Positions 1-9,003 of a stretch of 64,000 bases of DNA are shown here, piece after piece. A program made the position numbers and the translations under genes. The stretch comes from Tahibacter sp042701255. Its GTDB lineage: Bacteria; Pseudomonadota; Gammaproteobacteria; Xanthomonadales; Rhodanobacteraceae. The stretch covers positions 1,116,001 through 1,180,000 of the forward strand of contig NZ_CP170554.1 in assembly GCF_042701255.1 (NCBI RefSeq), read 5' to 3'. A model generated the notes under the pieces. The model saw only the letters and a program-made list of their open reading frames with translations. It did not search any database and had not been told where the DNA came from. The stretch's first letter is position 1; each line of letters starts with the position of its first letter.

Positions 1-2
1 GC

Positions 3-1418
3 ACCGAGCAGGGCATCATCGAACGCGAGGATGCGGTCGGTCTCGACGTGAGCGAACGGCGCGAGCGCTGCGAAAGCCGCCTCGCCGCCGAGCTCGAACG
101 CGAACAGGGACTGCGCGCGCGCTGGGAACAGGAGAACGAACTCGCGACGCGCCTGCTCGATCTGCGCGCGCGGTTGCGCGAACTCGCGGCGGCAGCCAAG
201 GCGGCGCAGGCCGACGGCAGCGACGCGGCGCCGGCGCAGGCCGCGACGGCGAAGACCGACGGCGACACGGTCGTCGCACCGACGCCGGACCGCGCGTTCC
301 TGCTCGCCGAACATGCGGCCGTGCAGGCCGAGCTCGACGCGCTGCAGGGCGAGTCGCCGCTGATCCTGCCGGCCGTCGACGAGACCGCGGTCGCTTCGGT
401 CGTCGCCGACTGGACCGGCATTCCGGTCGGTCGCATGGTGCGCAACGAGATCACCGCGGTGCTGCAGCTCGTCGATACGCTCGACAAGCGCGTCGTCGGT
501 CAGCGCCACGCGCTGGAGCTCATCACCAAGCGCATCCAGACCGCGCGCGCACGATTGGACAATCCGAACAAGCCGATAGGCGTTTTCATGCTGGTCGGGC
601 CGTCCGGCGTCGGCAAGACCGAGACCGCGCTGGCGCTGGCCGAAAGCCTCTACGGCGGCGAGCAGAACCTCATCACGATCAACATGAGCGAGTTCCAGGA
701 GGCGCATACGGTCTCCACGCTCAAGGGCGCGCCGCCGGGCTACGTCGGCTACGGCGAGGGCGGCGTGCTGACCGAAGCCGTGCGGCGCAAGCCGTATTCG
801 GTCGTGCTGCTCGACGAAGTGGAAAAAGCCCACTCCGACGTGCACGAGCTGTTCTTCCAGGTGTTCGACAAGGGCTGGATGGAAGACGGCGAAGGCCGCG
901 CGATCGACTTCCGCAACACGATCATCCTGCTGACCTCCAACGTCGGCACCGATCTCGTCATGAAGCTGACCGCCGATCCGGAGCTGTCGCCCGAGCCCGA
1001 GGCCATGAACAAGGCGCTGCGCGAACCGCTGCTGCAGAAATTCCCGCCGGCGTTCCTCGGCCGTCTCGTGACGATTCCGTACTACCCGCTGGCCAACGAC
1101 ACGCTCGCGCGCATCGTGCGGCTGCAGCTGGGCCGCATCCAGAAGCGCATCGCCGAGCAGCACGGCATCGACTTCGGCTACGGCGAGGATGCGGTGCAGC
1201 TCGTGATCAAGCGCTGCACCGAAGTCGAATCCGGCGGCCGCATGATCGACGCGATCCTGACCCATACGGTGCTGCCGACGGTCAGCCGCGAGTTCCTGAG
1301 CTGCCTCGCCGAAGGACGCAAGCTCGCGAGCATCCGCCTCGAAACGGCCGGCGACGATTTCGCCTACCGCTACGGCCATGCCGAAGACGCCGCTGCGACG
1401 GCAGCCGAAACGGTCTGA
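3..1418 (+). CDS. clpV: T6SS sheath-disassembly ATPase ClpV, C-terminal part
   Basis: This is the C-terminal 471 residues of a Clp/Hsp100 AAA+ ATPase of the ClpV (TssH) type; the reading frame is open from base 3, so the start lies outside the window. The first ~110 residues are charged and helical (the middle coiled-coil and linker). The second ATPase domain follows, with Walker A GPSGVGKTET near base 600, Walker B LLDEVEKAH near base 810 and a C-terminal small domain. ClpV proteins unfold the contracted VipB sheath so that T6SS subunits are recycled in the cytoplasm. The amidase and vgrG genes directly downstream support ClpV over ClpB. The GTG at 48 is only an internal codon. Confidence 0.93.
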   Translation, partial: TEQGIIEREDAVGLDVSERRERCESRLAAELEREQGLRARWEQENELATRLLDLRARLRELAAAAKAAQADGSDAAPAQAATAKTDGDTVVAPTPDRAFLLAEHAAVQAELDALQGESPLILPAVDETAVASVVADWTGIPVGRMVRNEITAVLQLVDTLDKRVVGQRHALELITKRIQTARARLDNPNKPIGVFMLVGPSGVGKTETALALAESLYGGEQNLITINMSEFQEAHTVSTLKGAPPGYVGYGEGGVLTEAVRRKPYSVVLLDEVEKAHSDVHELFFQVFDKGWMEDGEGRAIDFRNTIILLTSNVGTDLVMKLTADPELSPEPEAMNKALREPLLQKFPPAFLGRLVTIPYYPLANDTLARIVRLQLGRIQKRIAEQHGIDFGYGEDAVQLVIKRCTEVESGGRMIDAILTHTVLPTVSREFLSCLAEGRKLASIRLETAGDDFAYRYGHAEDAAATAAETV

Positions 1419-1438
1419 CTTTTACTCAAGGAGCCGCC

Positions 1439-1966
1439 ATGCCATCCCCGACCCGTCCCGGCCCGCTCGGCATCGACAGCAACAGCTGCGGCATCGACTT
1501 CGGCACCCTGATGCGCGTGGTCACGCCGTGCCCGACCTTCATCGCCGACACGCCGCCGCAGACGGTCACGCCGGCGGCTGCCGGCGGCGTCGCCGGCTAC
1601 AGCGTCGATGCGGCGGTCAAGCATCTCGACGCGAGCGCGCATACCAAGAGCCAGGGCCGCTGCGCGCGCTACGTGCGCGAAGCGATCGAGGCCGGCGGCG
1701 CGAAGATTCCGCTGCCGCGGCCCGTATATGCAAAGGACTACGGCCCGGTGCTGGCCAAGCTCGGTTTCACCAAGGTGCCGGCCGTGGCCTATTCGCCCCA
1801 GCGCGGCGACATCGTCGTGCTGCAGCCGCCGTCGGGACAGGTCGCCGGACACATCGAGATGTACAACGGTTCGAAATGGGTATCGGATTTCATTCAAGGC
1901 ACCGATGTCTATCCGGGCCCGGCCTACCGCAAGGAACAGGTGAGTTATGAAGTCTATCGACCGTAG
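1439..1966 (+). CDS. probable T6SS peptidoglycan-amidase-type effector
   Basis: A 175-residue protein with the layout of an NlpC/P60- or CHAP-like cysteine amidase: a Cys75 motif (GRCARYVREA) at the start of a helix, then GDIVVLQPP and a His138 motif (AGHIEMYNG). The same order is seen in type VI amidase (Tae) effectors that cut peptidoglycan peptides in the periplasm of rival cells. There is no signal peptide, as expected for a T6SS cargo. An AAGGAG ribosome site lies 5 bp before the ATG. It follows clpV by 20 bp and overlaps the next lipoprotein gene by 20 bp, the usual effector-immunity arrangement. The Tae subfamily cannot be assigned by eye. Confidence 0.72.
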   Translation: MPSPTRPGPLGIDSNSCGIDFGTLMRVVTPCPTFIADTPPQTVTPAAAGGVAGYSVDAAVKHLDASAHTKSQGRCARYVREAIEAGGAKIPLPRPVYAKDYGPVLAKLGFTKVPAVAYSPQRGDIVVLQPPSGQVAGHIEMYNGSKWVSDFIQGTDVYPGPAYRKEQVSYEVYRP

Positions 1967-2594
1967 ACCCGCAGCACGCGCGCTGCTGCGCCGCACGGCG
2001 GCCGTGTTGCTGCTCGTGTTCGCGCTGGTCGGCTGCGCCGTGGTCACGGCGGCCGACGGCAGCAGCGCAAAGCCGGCCAAGGCCAAGGCGGCCGTCGTGC
2101 CGGCGCAGATGAGCGATCCGCTGTTCGGCATCAGCTACGACACGAACAAGATCCGTTTCGAACGTCTGCCCGCAGCGCTCGCGCGCAAGGCGGAGCTCAG
2201 CAAGGACCTGCCGCAGTGGATCTATGCGCGCAGCGAATCGGCGGCCGGCACCTTCTACATCGTCTCGGGATTCCTGCGCGTGGAGTCGGACGATCCCGCG
2301 CATCCGGGTTCGACGGTGGAAGCGGATTTCGGCGCCGTGCTGCGCCAGAACGGCGACAAGGTCGAGGTGCTCTGCGTGCCCGATCTGCTGTTCGACAAGG
2401 ATTCTCCGGTGCCGGCCGCGGAGCTGCAGCCGCTGCTCGCCGATGCGGTGAAACGCTACGTCGCGGCCTGGGGCGGCAAGCCCGCGCTGCAGGCGCAGCT
2501 GAGCGAAATCAAGCAGAAGGATGTCGTACCCGTCGCGCTGCATGAGGCATTGCGCGCGCAGGATCTGCAGGTCGGCGACGCGGGGGCGCGCTGA
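1947..2594 (+). CDS. lipoprotein, probable immunity to the amidase effector
   Basis: A 215-residue protein with an Arg-rich N-terminus, a hydrophobic stretch and a lipobox ending at Cys30 (ALVGC), so it should be a membrane-anchored periplasmic lipoprotein. The mature part has no recognised domain. Its start lies 20 bp inside the end of the amidase-like gene, implying translational coupling. Amidase effectors act in the periplasm and their immunity proteins are exported there, so position and export signal together suggest the cognate immunity protein. This is inferred from context, not from sequence similarity. Confidence 0.62.
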   Translation: MKSIDRRPAARALLRRTAAVLLLVFALVGCAVVTAADGSSAKPAKAKAAVVPAQMSDPLFGISYDTNKIRFERLPAALARKAELSKDLPQWIYARSESAAGTFYIVSGFLRVESDDPAHPGSTVEADFGAVLRQNGDKVEVLCVPDLLFDKDSPVPAAELQPLLADAVKRYVAAWGGKPALQAQLSEIKQKDVVPVALHEALRAQDLQVGDAGAR

Positions 2595-2688
2595 CCGCGT
2601 AGACGATTTCCGAAGGTGACGCAGGCGTCGGCACACGGCCGCCGCCGCGGGTGCCGTCGTGTCCGAAATATCTCCAGGAGGGGGAGCC

Positions 2689-5283
2689 ATGAACCGCACC
2701 TTGAACGTGACCACGCCCTTGGGCCCGGAAGTGCTGAAGTTCGATGCGCTGCAGGGAAGGGAGAACCTGTCGCAGCTGTTCGATCTGCAGCTGACGATGA
2801 AGAGCGAAGAGCGGGGGCTGGCGGCGCCGGCCCTGCTGGGCCAGTCGATCACGGTGGACTTCGAGATCGAAGGCGGCGGCAAGCGCTATCTGAACGGACA
2901 GTGCGTGCAGTTCCGCTCGGCGGGCCGGCGCGGCAAGCAGCACCTGTACGTGGCGCAGTTGAAGCCGTGGCTGTGGTATGCGACGCGGCGCAGCGACTAC
3001 CGCATCTTCCAGCAGCAGAGCACGGTCGACATCGTCAAGCAGGTGCTGAGCACGTATCCGTTCCAGACGAAGTGGCTGCTGAGCCGCAGCTACCGCAAGT
3101 GGAACTACTGCGTGCAGTATCGCGAGACGGATGCGAACTTCGTGCAGCGGCTGCTGGAACATGAAGGCATCTGGTACTGGTTCGAGCACGCGGCCGGGGA
3201 ACATACGCTGGTCATGACCGACGACATCGGCCTGGCCAGCCCGTACCCGGGTTACGCGAAGGTGCCGTTCTACCCGCACGACCACACGGTGCCGGACAAG
3301 GACCACCTGCACGGCTGGGCGGCGGCGGGTCAGGTGCAGAGCGGCAAGTATTCGGCGCGCGACTACAACTTCGTGATGCCGAGCGCGGACCTGACCACAC
3401 TCAGAGCGCAGCCCGCCGGCCATCCGCACGCGAGCTACGACATCTTCGACTACCCGGGCAGCTACCCGACCCTGGGTGAAGGCGACCCGTATGCGCGCGT
3501 GCGCCTGGAAGAACTGCAGGCCAGCCACCAGCGCAGCTACGGCCAGGGCCGCGCGCGCGGCCTCGCGCCGGGCCGTCTCGTGACGTTGGAGAAGCACGTC
3601 GTCGGCGAGTACAACAAGGAATACCTGGTCGTCGGCACCGAGTACGACTTCAGCGACAACGACTACGAAGCGAACGAGGACTCGGGCGAGCACCGGCTGA
3701 CGATCGCCGCGGAGTTCCACCCGACCGAGCAGCCGTACCGTCCGGAACGCCGCACGCCCAAGCCGCACACGATGGGGCCGGAGAGTGCCGTGGTGACCGG
3801 CCCTGCCGGCCAGGAGATCTACACGAACGAGCACGGCCAGGTGAAGGTGCAGTTCCACTGGGACCGTTACGGCAGGAAGGACGAGAACAGCTCGTGCTGG
3901 ATCCGCGTGTCGCACCCGTGGGCCGGTACGGGCTTCGGCGGCGTGCACATTCCGCGCATCGGCCAGGAAGTGTTGGTGGATCACCTCAACGGCGATCCGG
4001 ACCAGCCGATCATCGTGGGGCGCGTGTACAACACGAACAACCCGCACCCGTGGGGCTTGCCGGCCAATGCGACGCAGTCGGGCTTTCTGAGCCGCTCGAG
4101 CATGGGCGCGAACTGGCAGAACGCGAACGCGTTCCGGTTCGAGGACAAGAAGGGCGAGGAGCAGGTCTGGCTGCACGCGGAGAAGAACCAGGACATCGAG
4201 GTCGAGAACGACGAGACGCACTGGGTCGGTCATGACCGGACCAAGACGATCGACCACGACGAGACGGTGTTCGTGAAGCACGACCGCACCGAGACGGTCG
4301 ATCACAACGAGACCATCACGGTGCACAACGACCGCACCGAGACCGTCGACGGCTACGAGACCATCACGATCCACAAGGACCGTACCGAGACCGTCGACGG
4401 CCACGAGACGATCACTATCCACAAGAACCGCACCGAGACGGTGGACCAGAACGAGACGATCACGGTGCACAAGAATCGCATGCGTACGGTCGACGGCAAC
4501 GAAACCGTAACGGTGCACAAGAACCGTACGAAGAAGGTCGACAAGAACGAGAGCGACAAGATCAGCAAGAACTGGTCGATCAAGGTCGGCAAGTTCAAGA
4601 CCGAGACCATAGGCATGGCCTACATGGAAAACGTCGGCCTTGCGAAGATGACCAATATAGGCATGGTCTACTCGCTCAATGTCGGCATGGTGCGGAACAC
4701 CATGATCGGCATGACCGACAACGCCGAGATCGGAAAGACCCAGAGCACGAATGTCGGAAAGAAGTATTCACTCGCCGTCGGTGGCAAGGACGGCAGCCAC
4801 ATCGAGCTCGACGAGAAGACGATTTCGCTGCGCGTCGGCGGCGCGATCATGCAGCTCAAGGCGGACGGCTCGATCGCCGTCACTGGCAAGTCGGTCAACA
4901 TTACGGCCCAGGGCGGCGACGTAACCGTCAACGGCAAGCACATCTGGTTGAATCCCGTCGGAGGGACTGCGGCGGTGCAGCCGTCGGCCGTTCCGACGCC
5001 GCCGCCGCCCGAACCGCCGCAGAGCCCACAGAGCAAACTCGGTGCCCTGCTCGGCAAGGCCGGAAACATCTTCTCCAAGGCCAAAGAGTTGGCGGGCCTG
5101 GCCAGTCAGGTCGGCGCATTGGCCGGTGGTGGAGGCGGCGGCGCGCTCGCCAAGGTCGGTCAGGCGGCCGGCGCGGTCTCCGGTGTCACAAGCATCGTCA
5201 ACGGGGCGGCGGGTGCGGCAGATGCAGCAACGGCAGTCGCTGGCGCCGTGGGGCTCGGCGACGGAAAGCCGGGCAACTTCTGA
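2689..5283 (+). CDS. vgrG: T6SS spike protein VgrG (copy 1)
   Basis: An 864-residue VgrG/TssI protein that forms the trimeric spike at the tip of the T6SS tube. It has the phage gp27-like base (MNRTLNVTTPLGPEVLKFDALQ region), the gp5-OB part (GQVKVQFHWDRYG, SHPWAGTGFGG, PIIVGRVYN) and then a long beta-prism of about 10-residue repeats (TETVD-ETIT-HK-R) from roughly residue 510. The tail is Pro-rich, then Gly/Ala-rich. The ATG at 2689 was chosen over an upstream GTG at 2659 because an AGGAGGGGGA ribosome site precedes it and the paralogue at 11923 starts at the same residue. Its last stop base overlaps the next start (TGATG). Confidence 0.96.
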   Translation: MNRTLNVTTPLGPEVLKFDALQGRENLSQLFDLQLTMKSEERGLAAPALLGQSITVDFEIEGGGKRYLNGQCVQFRSAGRRGKQHLYVAQLKPWLWYATRRSDYRIFQQQSTVDIVKQVLSTYPFQTKWLLSRSYRKWNYCVQYRETDANFVQRLLEHEGIWYWFEHAAGEHTLVMTDDIGLASPYPGYAKVPFYPHDHTVPDKDHLHGWAAAGQVQSGKYSARDYNFVMPSADLTTLRAQPAGHPHASYDIFDYPGSYPTLGEGDPYARVRLEELQASHQRSYGQGRARGLAPGRLVTLEKHVVGEYNKEYLVVGTEYDFSDNDYEANEDSGEHRLTIAAEFHPTEQPYRPERRTPKPHTMGPESAVVTGPAGQEIYTNEHGQVKVQFHWDRYGRKDENSSCWIRVSHPWAGTGFGGVHIPRIGQEVLVDHLNGDPDQPIIVGRVYNTNNPHPWGLPANATQSGFLSRSSMGANWQNANAFRFEDKKGEEQVWLHAEKNQDIEVENDETHWVGHDRTKTIDHDETVFVKHDRTETVDHNETITVHNDRTETVDGYETITIHKDRTETVDGHETITIHKNRTETVDQNETITVHKNRMRTVDGNETVTVHKNRTKKVDKNESDKISKNWSIKVGKFKTETIGMAYMENVGLAKMTNIGMVYSLNVGMVRNTMIGMTDNAEIGKTQSTNVGKKYSLAVGGKDGSHIELDEKTISLRVGGAIMQLKADGSIAVTGKSVNITAQGGDVTVNGKHIWLNPVGGTAAVQPSAVPTPPPPEPPQSPQSKLGALLGKAGNIFSKAKELAGLASQVGALAGGGGGGALAKVGQAAGAVSGVTSIVNGAAGAADAATAVAGAVGLGDGKPGNF

Positions 5284-6434
5284 TGTCTGCTTCGGTACTG
5301 CCGACGCCGCGGTTGCAGCACATCCGCAACGCCACGCCGTTTCGCCATCTGCAGTTCGACAAGATGGGCAAGGGGCGGCGGTTCTACGACGTGGTCGTAG
5401 TCTGCGCGAGCTTTGCGTTGTCTTCAGGCCGTCTGCAGCCGCTGTTGCAGCATCGGGGCCCGGTTCTCGCCGACGAGTATCACGATCCGCAGCAGCCGAT
5501 AGTTTCCAGCCTTCGCCGGGCCACGGACCTGGTGCTGGTCAAGCCGGGCACGGATGTATACGTGAGCGGCGACGCGCATTCGCTCGGCGGCAAGCCAATG
5601 CGGGAATGGCCGTTGATGCTGCGCGTCGAACGCGAAGGCCGCGTCTGCGTCGACAAGCGGCTGCGCCTGACCGGTCCGCGCTGCTGGGTCAAGGGACTGC
5701 TGGGCCGTTCGCTGACCGAGGCCGCTCCGACCACGGTCGTGCCGCTGCGCTACGAGTTGGCCTACGGTGGCTGGTGGTTCGACAGGAACGATGCAGCCGA
5801 TGCCACGCCACGGATGTTCGGCGCCAACCCCAGCGGGTCAGGCTGCTTTGGCAACACCGATGCGCGCGGCCAGGCGCCGGCGCGTTACGAGCAGGACGAC
5901 GTGGTGGCCGCTCCGCAGATCGAACACCTCGACCAGCCCATCCGCGCCGCGAACAAGGCTTACCGCGTTGCGGGCCTCGGGCCGGTTGCACGGCACTGGC
6001 AGCCGCGCCCGCGTTTCGCCGGCACCTATGATTCGGCCTGGTTCGAGCAGTTCGAGCGCGAACCCATACCCGACTATCCTGCGGATTTCGATTACCGTTT
6101 CTTCCAGTACGCGCCGGAAGACCAGGTCGTTTCAGACCTCCTGATCGGTGACGAGAGCCTGCAGCTGGCGGGCTGCTTCGCCGACCTGCCGGCGGTCGAC
6201 GCGCGGCTGCCGCATGTCTGGATAGAAGCCGTCTGCAGAACCGGCGATGCGCGGCAGGCCAGCGAGGCGCTGAAGCTCGACACGGTCCAGGTCGACCTGG
6301 ATCGTCGCGAAGTGCATCTGACCTGGCGCCTCACACTGGACCAGACCTACGACATCGTGTCGGTCGAGCTGTTCGACCGCCTCATTGCCAACGGCCGGCG
6401 CACCCGTGCCGCTTTCCGGGGAGTTCGCTCGTGA
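5283..6434 (+). CDS. DUF2169 T6SS effector adaptor (module 1)
   Basis: A 383-residue DUF2169-family protein. Recognisable blocks are the FDKMGKGRRFYDVVVVCASF start, the TDLVLVKPGTDVYVSGDAH block, an LPLRYELAYGG strand and an FFQYAPEDQ motif. Proteins of this family are encoded beside vgrG, PAAR-like and effector genes and help load cargo onto the spike. Its ATG overlaps the vgrG1 stop by one base, and its own stop overlaps the next start (GTGA), so the genes are co-translated. A similar protein sits at the same place in the second module (14133). Confidence 0.86.
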   Translation: MSASVLPTPRLQHIRNATPFRHLQFDKMGKGRRFYDVVVVCASFALSSGRLQPLLQHRGPVLADEYHDPQQPIVSSLRRATDLVLVKPGTDVYVSGDAHSLGGKPMREWPLMLRVEREGRVCVDKRLRLTGPRCWVKGLLGRSLTEAAPTTVVPLRYELAYGGWWFDRNDAADATPRMFGANPSGSGCFGNTDARGQAPARYEQDDVVAAPQIEHLDQPIRAANKAYRVAGLGPVARHWQPRPRFAGTYDSAWFEQFEREPIPDYPADFDYRFFQYAPEDQVVSDLLIGDESLQLAGCFADLPAVDARLPHVWIEAVCRTGDARQASEALKLDTVQVDLDRREVHLTWRLTLDQTYDIVSVELFDRLIANGRRTRAAFRGVRS

Positions 6435-6781
6435 GCATGGAAAAGCATGTCGCTGACGCCGAGGCGCCGTTCATGGCCATCAACGTCACGCCGGATTTCT
6501 GTCTGGTCGGCTCGCAGGTGATTCCTTTCGACATCGTTTCCTTTCTGCCGCCGGAGAAATCCGCCTATGCAGGCAGCGTCTCGGCGCGCGGTGAGAAGGT
6601 GCTTATGGTCGACAGCATGGTTGCCGGCGTACTCGGCAACGCCGGCATGGGGGTCAAGTCCAAGGTGTCGATGGGCTTGGGTAACGTCAAGATCACCTCG
6701 GGAGCCGAGACGGTGTTCGTCGAAGGCCGCGCCGTGGCGCGGCACGGCGATACCTGCGAAATGAACGGCGCGGTGTTCTGA
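6431..6781 (+). CDS. DUF4150 PAAR-like spike-tip protein
   Basis: A 116-residue DUF4150-type protein, a PAAR-like fold that would cap the VgrG1 spike. The typical pieces are INVTPDFCLVGSQVIPFDI, a central MVDSMVAGVLGNAGMGVKSKV segment and the ending VFVEGRAVARHGDTCEMNGAVF, with candidate metal-binding His and Cys. The start is a GTG overlapping the DUF2169 stop; its last base is the first base of the following effector ATG. Unlike the module 2 counterpart (15289), this PAAR-like domain stands alone and the toxin is a separate gene. Confidence 0.85.
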   Translation: MSMEKHVADAEAPFMAINVTPDFCLVGSQVIPFDIVSFLPPEKSAYAGSVSARGEKVLMVDSMVAGVLGNAGMGVKSKVSMGLGNVKITSGAETVFVEGRAVARHGDTCEMNGAVF

Positions 6782-7872
6782 TGGCCGGCGACGATCCGCT
6801 CCTGCCTTCGCTGTCCGGCTTCTCGCCGGCCAGCGTGTTCCAGAGCAACAAGGTCCACGGCCGCCTGCAGGTCTGCGAGATGCCGTCGCCGCCGCCGCCG
6901 CTGCTCACGCGCAAGCCGGGGCGCTGCAGCGAGCCGCTGGAAAAACTCAAGCAGGAATACGAAGCCAAGGGGTTCTTCGAAAAGCTGCTGACCGAGAAGG
7001 ACGCCTGGGGAAATCCCAAGGAGCAGCTCTGGGCCAAGCTGTTCAAGAGCGAATGCGAGAAATGGCCGGATCAGATTCCGCAGTCGTTTCTCGACGAGCA
7101 GCGTCAGCGCCTGAACGATCATCTGACCGGCAAGACGCCGCTGCCGCCGGAACAGTCGTTGAAGCTGCGCGCGGACCTGTCCACGCTCGAGGACATCTAT
7201 CGGCCCGGTCCGCGGATGGAGGCGTCGATCTCCGCTGAGGAGCAGGCCTGGCTGGACCAGCGCAACCTGCGCATGAGCAACGACCTCGGCATTGCACTCC
7301 TGGGGCCATTGTTCGGCGGACCCGGAGCGATAACCCGCGCGCTCGGCGGCACCGAGGAGCAGGTCGCCGCGGCCAATGAACTCGGCGTCGTGATGTTCGA
7401 CATGTCGACGGCCGCGGGCATTCCGCGCGGCGGCGGGCGCGGAGCCGTCGTTCGCCGCGCCAGCCCGAAACGTGCACGCAGGCCGTATAAGCTGCGCGAG
7501 CCGCGCACCTACGAACGCAAGGTGGTGAATGCGGACGGCTCGACGACGTATACGCTGAAGACCAAGACCGGAGAGACGTTCGAGGTCACCTATCGGGACG
7601 GCTATCCGGACCTGACCCCTTACCGCTATACGGGGAACAAGGGGCCCTGGGAGGTTCCGATCGACAAGGTGACTGGCGACAACACACTGGACTTCCGGGC
7701 GGCGAACGAAGCTGCTGGATATGGAAAAGGCATGTACAGCCATCCTTCCGGCTATACCTGGCACCACGATGCGATCTCGGGAAACATGCAGCTGATACGA
7801 ACCGATATTCACTCGGCGACACCGCATACCGGCACCGCCGCGGCGGCGCGCAATGCAGCCGGAGGGCCGTGA
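6781..7872 (+). CDS. probable T6SS nuclease effector with C-terminal WHH domain
   Basis: A 363-residue protein. The N-terminal ~200 residues look like a delivery or adaptor region: a Pro-rich stretch, charged helices and a hydrophobic Gly/Ala segment near residues 170-205. The last ~110 residues have the signature of WHH-type nucleases of the HNH/EndoVII group: TYRDGYPDLTPYRY, DFRAANEAAG, W327-H328-H329 within GYTWHHDAISG, then MQLIRTDIH and PHTG. Such domains are polymorphic-toxin DNases. The gene starts on the last base of the DUF4150 gene, and its stop is one base before a SUKH immunity gene. This pairing is common for WHH toxins. The nuclease call rests on motifs only. Confidence 0.8.
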   Translation: MAGDDPLLPSLSGFSPASVFQSNKVHGRLQVCEMPSPPPPLLTRKPGRCSEPLEKLKQEYEAKGFFEKLLTEKDAWGNPKEQLWAKLFKSECEKWPDQIPQSFLDEQRQRLNDHLTGKTPLPPEQSLKLRADLSTLEDIYRPGPRMEASISAEEQAWLDQRNLRMSNDLGIALLGPLFGGPGAITRALGGTEEQVAAANELGVVMFDMSTAAGIPRGGGRGAVVRRASPKRARRPYKLREPRTYERKVVNADGSTTYTLKTKTGETFEVTYRDGYPDLTPYRYTGNKGPWEVPIDKVTGDNTLDFRAANEAAGYGKGMYSHPSGYTWHHDAISGNMQLIRTDIHSATPHTGTAAAARNAAGGP

Positions 7873-7873
7873 C

Positions 7874-8326
7874 ATGCTGTTTACCGAAGCCGTGGCTCCG
7901 GCCGGCGAGTGGGCGCTGCAGCAGTTGGAGGCAGCGCTGGCGCAGCGGCTGCCGCCGCAGTACCGCGCTTTTCTTCAGCAGATGAACGGCGGGTCCTGCA
8001 GACATCGCGGATTGCCGATCGAGCATCCTGACAAGGGGGCGGTCACTGTGCCGCTGGAATGTTTCTTCAGCGTCGGCAGCCGCTCGCCCGATTTCGATCT
8101 GCAGACGAACTACTTTTACTACCGCGATGCGGCGCGTATCCCGTCGTGGTTTCTGCCGATCGCCATGGACATAGGCACGAACCTGATTGGAGTCGGCCTG
8201 AGCGACGCGACCAGCGACCAGGTCTTCTACTGGGATCACGAGCGCGAATTTCTTGCGGCCAATGGTGCGTTCCGCATCGCCGAAGGATTTCACGCCTTCC
8301 TGCGAAGCATCCATACCCTATACTAG
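7874..8326 (+). CDS. SMI1/KNR4 (SUKH) family immunity protein
   Basis: A 150-residue soluble protein of the SUKH superfamily: an amphipathic LEAALAQRLPPQYRAFLQQMNGG start (the conserved 'LP.. Y..FL...NGG' box), a central LPIAMDIGTNLIGVGL strand pair and VFYWDHEREF. SUKH proteins neutralise diverse nuclease toxins by binding them in the cytoplasm. It begins one base after the WHH nuclease stop, so it is the most likely cognate immunity protein. The ATG at 7874 is preferred over the in-frame start at 7853 because the latter lies inside the nuclease gene. Confidence 0.83.
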   Translation: MLFTEAVAPAGEWALQQLEAALAQRLPPQYRAFLQQMNGGSCRHRGLPIEHPDKGAVTVPLECFFSVGSRSPDFDLQTNYFYYRDAARIPSWFLPIAMDIGTNLIGVGLSDATSDQVFYWDHEREFLAANGAFRIAEGFHAFLRSIHTLY

Positions 8327-8387
8327 CCGCCGAAGAATCAGCGGCCTGCAGCAACCGTCGTTGCAGCTGACGAGCGAGCGGTAAACC

Positions 8388-8804
8388 ATGAATGATGTCG
8401 TCCACCAGTTCGAGCAGCATTTCGGCGTGCAGTTGCCTGCGGCCTTGCGCAATGCAGTGACGGCCGGCCGGCTGCCGTGCGAGAACGTCATGTTCGAAAC
8501 CGAGGACAAGAAGGTTGCCGGCTGGATTACCGAGTTCTGGCCGGTGGTCTCCGAAGACGGCGAAAGCTACGCATCCGAATACGAAGAACTGTCGCTGGGC
8601 GGGCTGTTGCCGGAAAACCTTCTACCCGTCGCGTTCGTCGCCAACGGTGATCGGATCGTCGTGTCGCTGCGCGGTCCTGACTGTGGAAACGTCTATTACT
8701 GGGGCTGGTCGGAAGAGCCGGAGCCCGAGTCGAATTCTTACCGCCATATGCGCCGTATCGCCGCGGACTTCGACGGCTTCCTCGCCGGGCTCACACGCGG
8801 TTGA
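8388..8804 (+). CDS. second SUKH-like immunity protein
   Basis: A 138-residue protein with a divergent SUKH pattern: FEQHFGVQLPAALRNAVTAGRLP near the N-terminus, then GGLLPENLLPVAFVANGDRIVVSL and NVYYWGWSEE, and a final helix ending in FDGFLAGL. It lies 61 bp after the first SUKH gene and is not closely similar to it. In polymorphic-toxin loci such extra copies usually protect against toxins of other strains. No toxin gene is adjacent, so it is best read as an orphan immunity gene. Confidence 0.72.
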   Translation: MNDVVHQFEQHFGVQLPAALRNAVTAGRLPCENVMFETEDKKVAGWITEFWPVVSEDGESYASEYEELSLGGLLPENLLPVAFVANGDRIVVSLRGPDCGNVYYWGWSEEPEPESNSYRHMRRIAADFDGFLAGLTRG

Positions 8805-9003
8805 GCCGATCTGCTCGATGAATGTACCGCCCCGGAATCCGAAGGCTCGTTGGTGTGAATCGTGCCGCCATGGCGAGTTCACGGGTTTGCCGGTATCAGG
8901 CTGCGTTACCGGTGATTGGGGGCTGGCTTCTCCAGCGTCGATCCGCGTCGCTCGTTTCATCGTCAGACGAAGGTGGATGCCTCGAATCTCCGAGGAAATG
9001 ACG

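Noticed and set aside
2509..4518. Long minus-strand frames opposite both vgrG genes
   Set aside because: They mirror the conserved VgrG coding sequence and carry no domain; the duplication of the DNA explains why they occur twice.
5042..6031. A 329-codon plus-strand frame overlapping vgrG1 and the DUF2169 gene
   Set aside because: Arg/Ala-rich sequence in a shifted frame across two well supported genes.
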